Shown here in pieces: positions 23,710 through 32,420 of a DNA stretch of 64,000 nucleotides. The stretch is from CAZZKE01 sp964655005 (GTDB lineage: Bacteria > Pseudomonadota > Alphaproteobacteria > Rhodospirillales > JABHCV01): the NCBI GenBank assembly GCA_964655005.1, contig CAZZKE010000001.1:50391-114390 (forward strand), written 5' to 3'. The number at the start of each line of letters is the position of its first letter. Within the stretch, counting starts at the first letter, position 1. The notes under the pieces were generated by a model that saw nothing but the letters and a program-made list of their open reading frames with translations, was not told the origin of the DNA and ran no database searches. Position numbers and translations under genes: made by a program.

Positions 23710-25617
23710 ATGAATCGAAATGAGCGCCGCCGGCAGGCGAAACAAAACAGGAAAAGAAAACCCGGCGCCGGCGGCTCGGCGCAACCATCCAAAGATATCC
23801 TCGCCCTGCAGGGACAGGCCCTTCAATTTCAGCGCGAAGGCCGATTTCCCGAGGCCGAACTGGTTCTTCGGCAAATTTTGAAGCGCTGTCCCGACGACGC
23901 CGACGCCCTGGCCAGTCTGGGAAATAATTTTCTGGTGAACGGCCACCATGGCGAGGCCGAACAGGCCTATGGCAAGGCGTTGAAGGTCAATCCGGGGAAT
24001 TTCGTGGCTCATGGCAATTTGGGCATTGCCCTGCATTCGCTGGAACGGATCGCAGAGGCCAAGGACAGTTACCGTCGCGCCCTTGATCTAAATCCGGACT
24101 ATCTTGGCGCCTTGAAAAATCTGGCCAACGCGCTGATGTGCGAGGGCGCTATCGAAGAGGCCGCCGAAGCATATGACCGGGCGATCGCCCGCCATCCGAA
24201 TGATACGGGCCTGCGGGTCAATCGGGCGATGATACTGCCGGTGATCCCGGCATCGAGCGCTGAAATAGAACGCTACCGGGCGCTTATGATAGCGAAACTG
24301 GACGCCCTGATCGCCGCCGGCGGCAGCCTGAGGGAGCCCGCCAGCGAGGCCGGCGTAACCGGCTTCTATCTGGCCTATGGCGCTATGAACGATGTTCCGG
24401 CGGTCAGGAAAATTACCGAAATGTACCGCAAGCTGTGCCCGGAACTGACCTGGACCGCCGCTCATTGCCGGCCTTCCGGCGGCGCCGCGAAGGCCGGGAA
24501 ATACCGTATCGGCTTCCTGTCGCACCATTTTCACAATCACACCATCGGCAAGTTGAACCGGGGCTTTATCGAACATTTCGACCGTGATCGCTTCGAAGTG
24601 GTGGTCTTTCGCAGCGGCAAAAATTCCGATGCGGTATCGGCGGCGATCGAGCGGGCGGCGGACCGGACCATCCACCTGCCCGAAAACCTTGGCGTCGCGC
24701 AACGTCTGGTCGCCGATGAAAGGCTGGATCTTCTGTTTTACCCGGATACCGGCATGGACGCCTTCACCTACTATCTGGCTTACGCCCGCCTAGCCCCGGT
24801 TCAGGCCACCAGTTGGGGCCATCCGGTAAGTACCGGCATCGCCAATATGGATTACTTTATTTCCTCGCGTGACCTGGAAACCGAAGCCGGGGAGCAGCAC
24901 TACAGCGAGACCCTGGTCCGGCTTGAGCATCCGCCGACCTATTATTATCGTCCGGAAAAACCGCTGTTAACCATGAACCGGGCCGATTTCGGCCTGCCCG
25001 ATGACGCCAACCTGTACCTGTGCCCGCAAACCCTGTTCAAGTTTCACCCCCGTTACGACGCCGTACTGGGGGAAATTCTTGCGGCCGATCCCAGGGGCCG
25101 GATCGTCATTATTTCCGGGCGCTATCCAAACAAGCAAAGGCTGTTATCGGAACGCTTCGGCAAGGCTTTCCCGAAGCATATCGACCGGCTTTTGTTCGTC
25201 CCCAGGATGCCGCTGGAGCAATTCCTGCAATTGCTCGGCAATGCGGATGTGGTGCTGGACCCGATGTTTTTCGGCGGCGGCAATTCATCGTCCGAGGCGA
25301 TAGCCATGGGGGCGCCGATAGTAACCATGGCCGGCGATTACCTGCGCGATCGGGTAACCTATTCGTTTTACCGGGCCATGGGGTTCGAAGACCTGATCGC
25401 CCGGAATCCCGGGGACTACGTCAGAATTGCCGTTCGCCTGGCCAACGACAGGGCCTGGCGGCGGCAAATGATTGAAAAGCTGAACGGTCATTCCGCCCGG
25501 TTCTTCGAAAATATGGCGACCGTCCGCGAACTGGAACGGTTTTTCATCGCCGCCATCGAGGCCGGCCGCGATAATCGGCCCGCCATCCGGTGGGACGGCG
25601 GTCAGAATGCTTCATAA
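23710..25617 (+). CDS. TPR / SPINDLY-type (GT41) O-linked GlcNAc transferase-like protein
   Basis: 635 residues. A basic N-terminus (MNRNERRRQAKQNRKRK) precedes three or four TPR repeats (about 30-165, e.g. ALASLGNNFLVNGHHGEAEQ) and a GT41-type catalytic region (about 255-620) with YRIGFLSHHFHNHTIG, LLFYPDTGMDAFTYYLAYAR, ATSWGHPVSTG and DPMFFGGGNSSSEAIAMGAP, the UDP-sugar-binding part. The ATG at 23710 was chosen because related proteins start MNR.ERRRQAK; the open frame extends 108 bases upstream. Adjacent to flagellin, so flagellin Ser/Thr glycosylation is the likely role (inference). Confidence 0.88.
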   Translation: MNRNERRRQAKQNRKRKPGAGGSAQPSKDILALQGQALQFQREGRFPEAELVLRQILKRCPDDADALASLGNNFLVNGHHGEAEQAYGKALKVNPGNFVAHGNLGIALHSLERIAEAKDSYRRALDLNPDYLGALKNLANALMCEGAIEEAAEAYDRAIARHPNDTGLRVNRAMILPVIPASSAEIERYRALMIAKLDALIAAGGSLREPASEAGVTGFYLAYGAMNDVPAVRKITEMYRKLCPELTWTAAHCRPSGGAAKAGKYRIGFLSHHFHNHTIGKLNRGFIEHFDRDRFEVVVFRSGKNSDAVSAAIERAADRTIHLPENLGVAQRLVADERLDLLFYPDTGMDAFTYYLAYARLAPVQATSWGHPVSTGIANMDYFISSRDLETEAGEQHYSETLVRLEHPPTYYYRPEKPLLTMNRADFGLPDDANLYLCPQTLFKFHPRYDAVLGEILAADPRGRIVIISGRYPNKQRLLSERFGKAFPKHIDRLLFVPRMPLEQFLQLLGNADVVLDPMFFGGGNSSSEAIAMGAPIVTMAGDYLRDRVTYSFYRAMGFEDLIARNPGDYVRIAVRLANDRAWRRQMIEKLNGHSARFFENMATVRELERFFIAAIEAGRDNRPAIRWDGGQNAS

Positions 25618-25718
25618 ACCATAGTTCTAGACGGCGCATTTCGGCACTTCAGTTGATTGTTGCGGCGCTATTCCCGTGCTTCGTTATCGGCAACAAAAGC
25701 AATTCGGTAGATAGCGTC

Positions 25719-26873
25719 ATGGACAAAATATTGTATGTAAACGAACGCCAGGTGGATAGCCGGCCGCCGGAACGGGAAGTCATGGTGTGGGACCTGCCGC
25801 TAAGGCTGTTTCACTGGTCGATGGTCGGCGTCGTCTCGGTGGCCGCCGCAACCGGCTTTTTCGCCCCGACCTGGTGGCTCGACGTTCACGTCGCCGCCGG
25901 GTATTCGCTGGCGGTGTTGCTGGCCTTTCGTTTGGTCTGGGGTTTTTTCGGCAGTTACTACAGCAGGTTCAGGACATTTCCGCTGTCGCGAGACGGCCTG
26001 ACCTGGCATCTGCGCCAGGTCCTCGGTAAGAAGTCTCCGGCTTTTCTGGGTCATAATCCGATCGGGACGCTGGTGATCGCGGTCTTGCTGCTGACCCTGG
26101 TTTCCCTGGTGGTCAGCGGGCTGCTCACCCTCGGCGGCAAGGAAAAACTCGGCCCCCTGGCTTTCATGACGACATATAACCTTGGGATTTTCGCGAAAGA
26201 ATTCCACGGTGCCGCCGCCGGACTGCTGGTCGGCGTGGTCGCCGTTCATCTGCTTGGCGTGGTCGCCGAAACCCGCATTTTCAGGCACCGGGTAGTTCGG
26301 GCAATGATTACCGGGAAAAAGGTGACGCTTGAGGATTACCCGGTTTCCGGAAACCGGCAAGGTTTGTCGGGCCGGTTGGCCCTGTCCCTGATGGCTCCCG
26401 CGGCGCTGATCGCGGCTGGCCTGATGTTGAGCGACAAAACCCCGCTCGGCTGGCGGTCTCTCAAGTTTCCGGCGGTCTATGCCGGCGAGTGTGGCGAATG
26501 CCACGACGCCTATCATCCCAGCCTGCGTAATGCCGGGGCGTGGCGGGCCTTGGTGGCCGGGCTGTCCGACCACTACGGCGAAGATGCGTCGTTAGGGAAG
26601 AATGCCACCGACAGTATCGGCAGGTTCCTCGAAAACAACGGCGCCGGGACATTTGATACCGAAGTCGCCCACCGCGTCGGCCGCCAGGACACCGCATCGC
26701 TGCGCATGACCGACAGCCGCTTTTGGCGGCGGCGGCACCGGGAAATTGATAAATCGGTGTTTCGTATGCGGGCCGTCGGATCAAAGGTCAACTGCAATTC
26801 CTGTCACATGGATGCCCGGTCCGGTCGTTTCGACAACGTCAAAATCAATCCGCCTACGGGAGATAAAAAATGA
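25719..26873 (+). CDS. Cytochrome b561-type membrane protein fused to a diheme cytochrome c domain
   Basis: 384 residues. The N-terminal half (about 20-215) is a four-helix b-type cytochrome, with VWDLPLRLFHWSMV, VHVAAGYSLA and FHGAAAGLLVGVVAVHLLG supplying heme-ligand histidines. A fifth hydrophobic stretch (about 225-245) leads to a periplasmic diheme domain with CGECHDAYHPSLR (first Cys about 258) and CNSCHMDA (about 359), similar to the separate DHC encoded two genes downstream. The ATG at 25719 gives MDKILYVNERQ; upstream frame is non-coding. It would pass electrons from quinol to periplasmic DHC and SHP. Confidence 0.9.
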   Translation: MDKILYVNERQVDSRPPEREVMVWDLPLRLFHWSMVGVVSVAAATGFFAPTWWLDVHVAAGYSLAVLLAFRLVWGFFGSYYSRFRTFPLSRDGLTWHLRQVLGKKSPAFLGHNPIGTLVIAVLLLTLVSLVVSGLLTLGGKEKLGPLAFMTTYNLGIFAKEFHGAAAGLLVGVVAVHLLGVVAETRIFRHRVVRAMITGKKVTLEDYPVSGNRQGLSGRLALSLMAPAALIAAGLMLSDKTPLGWRSLKFPAVYAGECGECHDAYHPSLRNAGAWRALVAGLSDHYGEDASLGKNATDSIGRFLENNGAGTFDTEVAHRVGRQDTASLRMTDSRFWRRRHREIDKSVFRMRAVGSKVNCNSCHMDARSGRFDNVKINPPTGDKK

Positions 26874-27313
26874 AAATTACCTGGATTTTATTGGCTCGCC
26901 TGATCGCCGTCGCCGCCCTGACCGTGGGCCTGGCGTGGCCGGCCAGCCATCCGGCGCAGGCCGGCCAGCGGCAACGGATCATCGCCTCGTTGACCGCCGA
27001 AGCGAAGGCGCTGGACCGGTCCTTTCAGGCGTTTTCGGCCGACCGCGGGCGCATCCTGTTTTCGTCCCGTCCGGCTACGGGAAAGCCGGACACGCCATCG
27101 TGCACGTCCTGCCATACCGCCGACCCCAGGAATGTCGGCCAGACTCGGGCGGGCAAGGAAATAGCGCCGATGGCGTTATCCAGAAGCCCGGATCGCTACA
27201 ACGATATGGAAAAGGTCGAAAAATGGTTCCGGCGTAACTGCAAAAGCGTTCTTGGGCGGGCCTGCAGCGCCGTCGAAAAGGGCGATTACCTGACATTCAT
27301 GTTCAGTCAATAA
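26870..27313 (+). CDS. SHP-like (DUF1924) monoheme cytochrome c
   Basis: 147 residues with a signal peptide (cleavage near AQAGQ, about 34). Heme site CTSCHTADPRNVGQTRAGKE starts at about residue 78; the C-terminus has RRNCKSVLGRACSAVEKGDY, with the disulfide cysteines and Asn typical of the sphaeroides heme protein SHP, a cytochrome c with a labile Asn ligand that binds O2 or NO when reduced. It overlaps the preceding gene by 4 bp (ATGA). Forms a redox chain with the cytochrome b fusion and DHC. Confidence 0.88.
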   Translation: MKITWILLARLIAVAALTVGLAWPASHPAQAGQRQRIIASLTAEAKALDRSFQAFSADRGRILFSSRPATGKPDTPSCTSCHTADPRNVGQTRAGKEIAPMALSRSPDRYNDMEKVEKWFRRNCKSVLGRACSAVEKGDYLTFMFSQ

Positions 27314-27336
27314 ACTCGTATTCAAGGAGAAAAAGC

Positions 27337-27810
27337 ATGTTCGTTAATCCAAGATTTTTCCTCGCCATCGCCGCTTTGGTGTTGATTTCGACGGTCGCGG
27401 TAAGGGCCGAGGAACGCTACAAATCCATCCTTGATGAAAATGTAACCAAGGAATGCGGCGCCTGTCATATGGCGTTCCAGCCGCAAATGCTGCCGCAAAA
27501 GTCGTGGCGGAAAATTATCGCCGGTTTGACCGATCATTTTGGCGAAGATGCTTCGTTGAGTGCGAAAAAGGCCGCCGCCATTGAGAAATATTACGTTGCA
27601 AACGCCGCTGATTCCGGTTGGCGCGGGGGAAGTTTCATGCGGGGACTGTCCGACGAATCGGCGCCTTTGCGAATCACCGAAACCCCGTACTGGGTACGTC
27701 AGCACAGAAGATTTTCCGAACGCATATGGAAAGACCCTAGGGTCAAGATCAAATCAAACTGCGTTGCCTGTCACCGGCAGGCGAGTATGGGGTTTTATGA
27801 AGACGACTGA
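27337..27810 (+). CDS. Diheme cytochrome c (DHC)
   Basis: 157 residues with a cleaved signal peptide (near VRAEE, about 23). Two heme sites: ECGACHMAFQPQMLP (first Cys about 40) and NCVACHRQASMGFYE (about 142), the arrangement of the DHC partner of SHP in Rhodobacter sphaeroides. The middle (KIIAGLTDHFGEDASL) is nearly repeated in the C-terminal domain of the upstream fusion protein (LVAGLSDHYGEDASL), showing duplication. AAGGAGAAAA precedes the ATG. Confidence 0.9.
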   Translation: MFVNPRFFLAIAALVLISTVAVRAEERYKSILDENVTKECGACHMAFQPQMLPQKSWRKIIAGLTDHFGEDASLSAKKAAAIEKYYVANAADSGWRGGSFMRGLSDESAPLRITETPYWVRQHRRFSERIWKDPRVKIKSNCVACHRQASMGFYEDD

Positions 27811-27860
27811 GGCCTGTCGGGGATAACATCAAGGAGCGCCAAAAAAAGATATCCGCTTGT

Positions 27861-27892
27861 CGCCGGGATTGTCCGCACGTACAATCCCGGCG
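27861..27892. terminator. Hairpin ending the cytochrome operon
   Basis: A perfect 12-bp inverted repeat, CGCCGGGATTGT (27861-27872) with ACAATCCCGGCG (27881-27892), around an 8-base loop, 50 bp after the DHC stop. Only a short CATTT follows, so it may be a weak terminator or an RNA-stability element. Confidence 0.6.
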
Positions 27893-27919
27893 CATTTGAA
27901 AGTGGAACGCCGGGACTCG

Positions 27920-28444
27920 ATGAAAACAAGAAAAGCGTTTGAAGTCAGGTCCCTGGTCATCGCTTTTGTCGTGATCGCGGTGTGTCTTGTTTTATTTGTC
28001 CTGGATGCGGTCGCCGACGTTTTTTATCTTGATATCCCCTTGCTGTGGGTCGATCACACGTCGATTGAACTGATCACCACGATAACCCTAGCATTTACCT
28101 TGGCCTTGATTGGCATGCAGATCAAGCAGTTGCTGGGCGAACACCGCGAGGCGCAGGATTCCGTCAGGGTCGCCTCCGGCGAGTTGCTGGCGGTGATCTA
28201 CACCAGATTCGACGACTGGAAACTAACCCCTTCGGAACGGGATATAGCGCTGCTGCTGATCAAGGGGCTATCCGCCCAGGAAATATCGGTTCTGCGGGAA
28301 ACCCGGCCCGGCACCGTAAAGAGCCAAAGCAGCGCGATTTATCAAAAAGCGGGCGTGAAAGGACGAAGTGAACTGGCCGCCTACTTCGTCGAAGATCTGC
28401 TGGGTGAAGAGATATCGATGCGTAACCTAGTAGCCGGATCTTGA
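27920..28444 (+). CDS. Membrane-anchored LuxR-type transcriptional regulator
   Basis: 174 residues. Two membrane spans (about 10-32 and 48-70) are followed by a short linker with possible coiled coil (KQLLGEHREAQDSV) and a LuxR/GerE helix-turn-helix (about 108-165: LTPSERDIALLLIKGLSAQE, RETRPGTVKSQSSAIYQKAG). A DNA-binding protein tethered to the membrane may sense the redox or membrane state; its position downstream of the DHC-SHP operon suggests it regulates that unit (inference). The ATG at 27920 was chosen over an upstream frame lacking protein-like composition. Confidence 0.82.
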   Translation: MKTRKAFEVRSLVIAFVVIAVCLVLFVLDAVADVFYLDIPLLWVDHTSIELITTITLAFTLALIGMQIKQLLGEHREAQDSVRVASGELLAVIYTRFDDWKLTPSERDIALLLIKGLSAQEISVLRETRPGTVKSQSSAIYQKAGVKGRSELAAYFVEDLLGEEISMRNLVAGS

Positions 28445-28461
28445 ACGGTCCATAACCGCCG

Positions 28462-28629
28462 CTACCGGCCGGCTTCGAGTTCGACCAGTTCGATCAATTC
28501 TGCTTCGGCCATATCGGGACGGGCTTTCCGGGCGGCCTCTGTGGCGATTTCAATTTGCCCGTCACGGCACAGGCCTGAAATCGCGGCCCGCTCTATCGCC
28601 TCGCAAATTATTGCCGAAAGATCCGCCAT
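28462..28629 (-). CDS. Short protein of 55 residues, function unknown
   Basis: A leftward open frame with an ATG at 28627-28629 and stop at 28462, translating to MADLSAIICEAIERAAISGL, then CRDGQIEIATEAARKARPDM and AEAELIELVELEAGR. It is an amphipathic, Glu/Ala/Arg-rich helical peptide with coding-like codon use for this genome. It fills the otherwise empty gap between the LuxR regulator and the DedA-PAP2 gene. The ribosome site is weak. Confidence 0.5.
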   Translation of the reverse strand: MADLSAIICEAIERAAISGLCRDGQIEIATEAARKARPDMAEAELIELVELEAGR

Positions 28630-28703
28630 GGCCCATTCTACCGGAATTCTTTGAACCGGTCATCTTCAACCGTTTGATCCAGCATTCCCTGGTATAAGCC
28701 GAA

Positions 28704-30770
28704 ATGATTGCCCAGACCCTCAATGCCATAACCTCTTTCATCGCCGCTCATCCGCACTGGATTGGCTTCGCCGTGTTTGCCGCCACGGCCATTGAATCGA
28801 TGGCTTTTATAGGCTCGCTGTTTCCGGGAATGTCATTGGTCATCGCGTTGTCCGGTGTTGCCGCCACCCTTGGCGCGAACATCTGGATATTGGTGCTTTG
28901 GTGTACTCTTGGGGCGATTCTGGGCGACGGGATTTCTTTCTGGATCGGCCATCGGTTCGGCGACCGCCTGAAATTCATGTGGCCCTTTCGAACCCGGCCA
29001 GAACTGCTGGAAAAGGGCGCCGAATTTTTCCGGGCCAATGGCGGCAAGAGCGTGGCTATCGGTCGTTTTCTGCCGTTCACACGGGCCATCGTGCCGATTT
29101 CCGCCGGGATGCTTGGCATGAGCCCGGTGCGGTTTTATATCGCCAATGTCATTTCGGCAATCGGCTGGGCGTTGCTTAATGTGCTGCCGGCCGCCGGGCT
29201 TGGGCTGGCTTTCGCGGTGATTAACGAATCAAGCAGCCGGGCCGCCGCGATGCTGGGGCTGTTTCTGGTCGTTTTTCTGGTTGCGCTGGTCGGCTGTCAT
29301 GTGACCGCACGGCTGTTTCTGCCGTGGCTTGACGGCCTGTTCGCCAAGGCGGAAGAGGCCCTTGAGAACCGTTCCGGAAGGGCGGCGCGGCTCCTGTCCC
29401 GGGTGTTCGGACCAGACCAGCGCCCAACGACGGCAAGCGCGGCCTGGGCCTTGCTGACCCTGGGTATGGTCATCGCTTTCGCCAAGGTCCTGGAAGATGT
29501 GGCGACCGGCGATCCGCTGGTTCGGGCGGACGTTGCCCTGAATTTCCTGGCGCAGGGTTTTCGCACTCCGGTCGGCGACCGGATAATGGTCGCCATTACC
29601 TCGATGGGCGATGCGATAGTGGTGTTATGGGCTTCCGCCGCCCTGCTTGGCGGGCTGTTGCTGTTGCGGGCGTGGCGTACGTTTGGATTGGCGTTTATGG
29701 CCTTGGGGGCGACATCGCTTTTCGTTCCGTTGCTGAAATGGACACTGCACAAACCGCGCCCGATCGATATCTATTCCGGCCCCGACGCGTTTTCCTTTCC
29801 CAGCGGCCATGCCGCATTCGCCGCCGTGCTGTGGGGATTGATCGCGGTGATCGGAACACGCGGCCTGTCGCGGAACGCCCGGGCGACCTTCTGGGCGGTG
29901 GCCCTGTCGCTTTCGACACTGATCGGACTGTCACGTATCTACCTGTCTGCGCATTGGCCTTCGGACGTGATCGGCGGGCTGTTTTTCGGCTGGGCCATGG
30001 CCGCACTGTTCGGCCTGTTCGAGGAAAAATTCGGCGAACCGCTGGCCCGCCCGGCGCTGCTTGGCCTGGTCACATCGGCAGGGTTGATCGCCGCCTGGGG
30101 AATTCATGCGACGGCCTCGTTCGATGACAGCATGGTGCGCTATGCGCCAAGGGGGAAGGTCGAATCGCTGACCCTGGCGAACTGGAACGATACCGGTTGG
30201 CGGCGGCTGCCGGCGGCGCGGATCGATTTAAGGGGGGAATACGAAGAACCCTTGCCGTTTCAGGTGGCGGCATCGGCGAACGATATCAAAAACGCCCTGC
30301 AAGCCGTCGGCTGGTCGCCGGCGCCGGTCATGGGGTGGTCGCGGGCAATTCAGTTTTTCGATGGAAAAAAGAAACTGAAGGCCCTGCTTCCACTGCCGTT
30401 GCTCCACAACGGCGCCGCCGCCTTGCTGACCATGATCGCCGATAACGGCGCCGGCGGCAGGCGCCGCGTGGTCCGTTTCTGGCGTTCCGGAACACGAATC
30501 GGCGACCTGCCCGGAAAACCGGCGATTCTGGTCGGTTCGGTAACGCAGGAAAGGCTGGAACACCCGTTCGGCGGCATCAATGTATTGCGGGACAGGCCGG
30601 CTTCGCCGGCCGCTATCCGGCGGATGATCGGGGCTCTTGAAGCGGCCCCAACCCTGTGCCTGTCACCGCCACGGCCACCGGCTGGCCGGACCGCACGGTG
30701 GCTTGTCATGCCGCGGGCCGCCGCTCCATGCGCGGCGGCGGCCGGGTCGGAAGTAAAAAAGCCTTTCTGA
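28704..30770 (+). CDS. DedA-PAP2-LssY fusion membrane protein
   Basis: 688 residues in three parts. The DedA domain (about 1-205) has ESMAFIGSLFPGMSLVIALS, the FWIGHRFGDRL loop and GRFLPFTRAIVPISAGMLGM. The PAP2 phosphatase domain (about 240-445) has all three motifs, KWTLHKPRP, PSGHAAF and SRIYLSAHWPSDV, so it should be an active lipid phosphatase (for example on undecaprenyl pyrophosphate or phosphatidate). The C-terminal soluble part (about 470-630) resembles LssY. The last 50 residues are Pro/Ala-rich and may reflect a shifted reading end. The 3' end stops 80 bp before soxB. Confidence 0.88.
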   Translation: MIAQTLNAITSFIAAHPHWIGFAVFAATAIESMAFIGSLFPGMSLVIALSGVAATLGANIWILVLWCTLGAILGDGISFWIGHRFGDRLKFMWPFRTRPELLEKGAEFFRANGGKSVAIGRFLPFTRAIVPISAGMLGMSPVRFYIANVISAIGWALLNVLPAAGLGLAFAVINESSSRAAAMLGLFLVVFLVALVGCHVTARLFLPWLDGLFAKAEEALENRSGRAARLLSRVFGPDQRPTTASAAWALLTLGMVIAFAKVLEDVATGDPLVRADVALNFLAQGFRTPVGDRIMVAITSMGDAIVVLWASAALLGGLLLLRAWRTFGLAFMALGATSLFVPLLKWTLHKPRPIDIYSGPDAFSFPSGHAAFAAVLWGLIAVIGTRGLSRNARATFWAVALSLSTLIGLSRIYLSAHWPSDVIGGLFFGWAMAALFGLFEEKFGEPLARPALLGLVTSAGLIAAWGIHATASFDDSMVRYAPRGKVESLTLANWNDTGWRRLPAARIDLRGEYEEPLPFQVAASANDIKNALQAVGWSPAPVMGWSRAIQFFDGKKKLKALLPLPLLHNGAAALLTMIADNGAGGRRRVVRFWRSGTRIGDLPGKPAILVGSVTQERLEHPFGGINVLRDRPASPAAIRRMIGALEAAPTLCLSPPRPPAGRTARWLVMPRAAAPCAAAAGSEVKKPF

Positions 30771-30850
30771 CACGCTCCGGGCTTGACCGGCGCGCCATGA
30801 CGGCGATAGGTTTCATCGACGAGTGGGGGCCTGATAATGTTCATATCGCT

Positions 30851-32119
30851 ATGACGCGCTTTTCCGGATGGAATGTCCTGTTGAACGGACTGACCGGGCA
30901 ACGGGGCTGGGGCCGCCAATGGCGTGATCCCGAGCCGAAGGACGGCTACGACGCGGTCATTGTCGGCGGCGGTCTGCATGGCCTGGCCACCGCCTATTAC
31001 CTGGCGAAAAATCACGGCGTGAAAAACATTGCGGTGCTTGAAAAAGGCTGGCTCGGCGGCGGTAATGCGGGCCGCAACACGACCATCGTGCGGTCTAACT
31101 ATATGCTGCCGGGCAATCGCGAATTCTATGAACATTCGCTGAAATTGTGGGAAGAGCTAAGCCACGACCTGAACTACAATGTGATGTTCAGCCAACGCAG
31201 CCATGTGAGTTTGCTGCATAGTCCGGCCGCCGTGGACGCCGCCGCCCGGCGCTACAATACCATGCGGCTGACCGGTTCGGATGGCGAATTATGGCAGTTG
31301 GACGAGCTTAAAAAGAATGTGCCGCACCTGAATTATGGCCCGGACACGCGCTTTCCGATATGTGGCGCGGCGGTGCAGCGGCGGGCCGGCACGGCGCGGC
31401 ACGACGCGGTCGCCTGGGGTTACGCCAGGGCGGCGGATGGCCGGGGCGTCGATATTATCCAGAACTGCGAAGTCACCGGAGTGACCCGCGACGGCGGCAA
31501 GGTTACCGGGCTGGAAACCTCGCGGGGAACGATACGGGGTAAAAAAATCGGCTTCGCGGTGGCCGGCAACACCTCGCGCCTGTGGACCATGGCCGGGCTC
31601 GGAACGCTGCCGATTGAATCGCACAAGCTTCAGGCCTTCGTCACGGAACCGGTCAAGCCGCTGCTGGATCAGGTGGTGGTGTTTGGGGTCGGTGGGGCGC
31701 ATTTCTATATCTCCCAGTCCGACAAGGGCGGCATGGTCTTCGGTGGCGATATCGACTGGTACAAATCCTATGCCCAGCGGGGTAATCTGCCGATGATTCA
31801 GGACGTGGCGGAATGCGCGACCTCGGTCCTGCCCTGTCTGGGACGCCTGCGGCTGTTGCGGCATTGGTCCGGGGTTATGGATATGTCCATGGACGGCTCT
31901 TTCTTTATCTGCAAAACGCCGCTCGATAACCTTTATCTCAATGCCGGCTGGAACTATGGCGGGTTCAAGGCTTCTCCGGCTTCGGGTTGGTATTTTGCCG
32001 ACCTGATCGCCAACGACCGCCCCCACCGGATAATCGCCGAACATGATCTGGGACGCTTTGAACGCGGCGTCAACATAGACGAGCGGGGCGCCGGCCCGGA
32101 CCCGAAACTGCACGGATGA
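30851..32119 (+). CDS. soxB: Sarcosine oxidase subunit beta
   Basis: 422 residues. The FAD/FMN subunit of heterotetrameric sarcosine oxidase, which oxidatively demethylates sarcosine to glycine. It has VIVGGGLHGLATAYYLAKNH (FAD dinucleotide fold, about 35-54), GRNTTIVRSNYMLPGNREFY and ARHDAVAWGYARAADG, whose His (about 184) matches the covalent FMN attachment site. The start MTRFSGWNVLLNGLTGQRGW at 30851 is the family start; the open frame extends 195 bases upstream only as an overlap with the DedA-PAP2 gene. First gene of soxBDAG. Confidence 0.96.
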   Translation: MTRFSGWNVLLNGLTGQRGWGRQWRDPEPKDGYDAVIVGGGLHGLATAYYLAKNHGVKNIAVLEKGWLGGGNAGRNTTIVRSNYMLPGNREFYEHSLKLWEELSHDLNYNVMFSQRSHVSLLHSPAAVDAAARRYNTMRLTGSDGELWQLDELKKNVPHLNYGPDTRFPICGAAVQRRAGTARHDAVAWGYARAADGRGVDIIQNCEVTGVTRDGGKVTGLETSRGTIRGKKIGFAVAGNTSRLWTMAGLGTLPIESHKLQAFVTEPVKPLLDQVVVFGVGGAHFYISQSDKGGMVFGGDIDWYKSYAQRGNLPMIQDVAECATSVLPCLGRLRLLRHWSGVMDMSMDGSFFICKTPLDNLYLNAGWNYGGFKASPASGWYFADLIANDRPHRIIAEHDLGRFERGVNIDERGAGPDPKLHG

Positions 32120-32135
32120 GGAAGGTTTCAGACAA

Positions 32136-32420
32136 ATGATCCGTATTCCCTGCCCATTCTGCGGCGAACGCGACCATTCGGAATTTACCTATGGCGGCGA
32201 TGGCTCGATTGTCTATCCGGCCCTGGACGGGCCGGCCGAAGATTGGCTGAAGGCGGTGTTTCAGCGCGAAAACGTGCGCGGCGTGCAAACCGAATCATGG
32301 CATCACGTCAGCGGCTGCCGCATGTGGCTGCTGGTCGAGCGGGACACCATGAGCCACCGGATTCATTCCGTGCGGGCCGCCCACGGCGGCATGGCGAAAG
32401 TACTGGAGGGCGAACCATGA
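32136..32420 (+). CDS. soxD: Sarcosine oxidase subunit delta
   Basis: 94 residues, the small zinc-binding subunit. Cysteines in IPCPFCGERDHSEF (positions 6 and 9) and WHHVSGCRMWL (His and Cys near 56-62) form the Cys3His zinc site known from tetrameric sarcosine oxidase. It starts 16 bp after soxB, and its stop overlaps the soxA start (ATGA). Confidence 0.96.
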   Translation: MIRIPCPFCGERDHSEFTYGGDGSIVYPALDGPAEDWLKAVFQRENVRGVQTESWHHVSGCRMWLLVERDTMSHRIHSVRAAHGGMAKVLEGEP

